A DNA stretch of 5,951 bases from Verrucomicrobiota bacterium (GTDB lineage: Bacteria; Verrucomicrobiota; Lentisphaeria; Victivallales; Victivallaceae), in the NCBI GenBank assembly GCA_023459755.1, contig JAEWSS010000273.1, forward strand, positions 1 through 5,951, in the 5' to 3' direction. Position numbers and translations under genes: made by a program. The notes beneath the pieces were generated by a model. It had not been told where the DNA came from. It saw only the letters and a list, made by a program, of their open reading frames with translations, and did no database searches. Of this stretch, positions 5,396 through 5,951 are shown piece by piece (positions within the stretch are counted from its first letter, which is position 1; each line of letters starts with the position of its first letter).

Positions 5396-5951
5396 ATGAA
5401 ACTGTTAACTTCAATCGCCGTTTTTGCCGCCGCCGCGCTGTCCGCCGCCGCCGACATCGCCGACGCGCCGCCGGCCATCAACATCTGGTCGGGACGCGAA
5501 GTCGCCATTTCCGGCCGCGGACAATGGTCGCTCAACGCCGCGCACGGACGGGTCATCGCCGCCGGAACCGGCAAAATCGAACTTAACCTGCCGCCGCTTG
5601 AACCCGGCACAACCGTCAACGCCAAACTGCTGACCGACGGAATGACGGAACGCTCCGTCGTGATCCATTCGCCCCAACCGCTTTCGGCCGCGACGTTCGA
5701 CACCGTCGATCTCGGAGAAATCCCCGCCGCTCAGCTCGTCCGCCTCGGCATGACGCGCCTCACGGAAAAGCCGGCGGCAATCCACGTCACCGAGCTTTGG
5801 CCGCGGGATTTTACGCCGGGATTGACGCTGGTGTTTCCGGAAAAGTTGGAGTTTCCATTTGAACTTGACAATTCGTGGAGCGAACTCCGGCTGTACCGCG
5901 CCGCCGTTCCCGGAACCATCGGGATCGCGCTCGAAAACAACGTTCAGAAAC
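5396..5951 (+). CDS. Exported protein of unknown function, partial (3' end outside window)
   Basis: Open for 185 codons from ATG 5396 to the window edge. It begins with a clear Sec signal peptide, MKLLTSIAVFAAAALSAAA, probably cut after the AAA at about residue 19, with no lipobox cysteine. The visible mature part is rich in short beta-like stretches (INIWSGREVAISGRGQWSL; GKIELNLPPLEPGTTVNAKLL; LTLVFPEKLEFPFELD) and has no catalytic motif I recognise. It may be a beta-sandwich envelope or secreted protein. It starts 1 nt after the preceding stop (TAATATG) without a visible ribosome site, so it is probably translated by coupling to the candidate anti-sigma gene. As third gene of the unit it could be the envelope-side sensor or partner of that membrane protein, or a large surface protein under sigma control. 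The true length is unknown. Confidence 0.85.
   Translation, partial: MKLLTSIAVFAAAALSAAADIADAPPAINIWSGREVAISGRGQWSLNAAHGRVIAAGTGKIELNLPPLEPGTTVNAKLLTDGMTERSVVIHSPQPLSAATFDTVDLGEIPAAQLVRLGMTRLTEKPAAIHVTELWPRDFTPGLTLVFPEKLEFPFELDNSWSELRLYRAAVPGTIGIALENNVQK

Overview
The window is about 60% G+C by eye and densely coded. It reads as chromosomal DNA from a Lentisphaerota-type bacterium (Victivallis-like), within the Planctomycetota-Verrucomicrobiota-Chlamydiota group. The main clue is the pseudopilin at 3396-4184. It combines an N-terminal FTLIELLVV...[13 protein letters not shown] segment with an H-x9-DG motif near its C-terminus, a protein type greatly expanded in Lentisphaerota and Planctomycetota. 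The zinc-ribbon Ser/Thr kinase and the ECF sigma factor fit that setting. The phylum call is inference from protein style; no marker gene is present.

Minus-strand block (1-2276): proB (glutamate 5-kinase, complete) is followed by miaB (tRNA methylthiotransferase, cut by the left edge of the window). They share a 4-base ATGA stop/start overlap, so they are probably one translationally coupled transcript. It would be read from a good sigma70-type promoter at 2308-2336.

Divergent control region (2277-2420): two back-to-back promoters, each with a 17-bp spacer, point away from each other with 31 bp between their -35 boxes. The plus-strand promoter (TTGAAA, TATTAT with an extended -10 TG) places transcription about 18 nt before the kinase ATG at 2421, which settles that start.

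Plus-strand block (2421-5951): first a small soluble Ser/Thr kinase with an N-terminal zinc ribbon, then, 42 nt later, a pseudopilin-like protein. After that comes a 120-bp AT-rich spacer (4185-4304). It holds a G+C hairpin overlapping an orphan perfect Shine-Dalgarno sequence, a possible 23-codon ORF, and a 14-bp-stem imperfect palindrome. A tight three-gene unit follows: an ECF sigma factor (GTG start, very strong ribosome site), a one-helix membrane protein that overlaps it by 8 nt and sits where an anti-sigma factor would be, and a signal-peptide-bearing exported protein that starts 1 nt after the membrane protein stops and is cut by the right edge. The likely reading is a cell-envelope signalling unit (sigma, membrane-held regulator, exported partner). 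Neither the membrane protein nor the exported protein matches a family I recognise.

The best candidates for something undescribed are the sigma/membrane/exported-protein unit and the structured spacer in front of it. I see no CRISPR, tRNA, rRNA, insertion sequence or phage genes.
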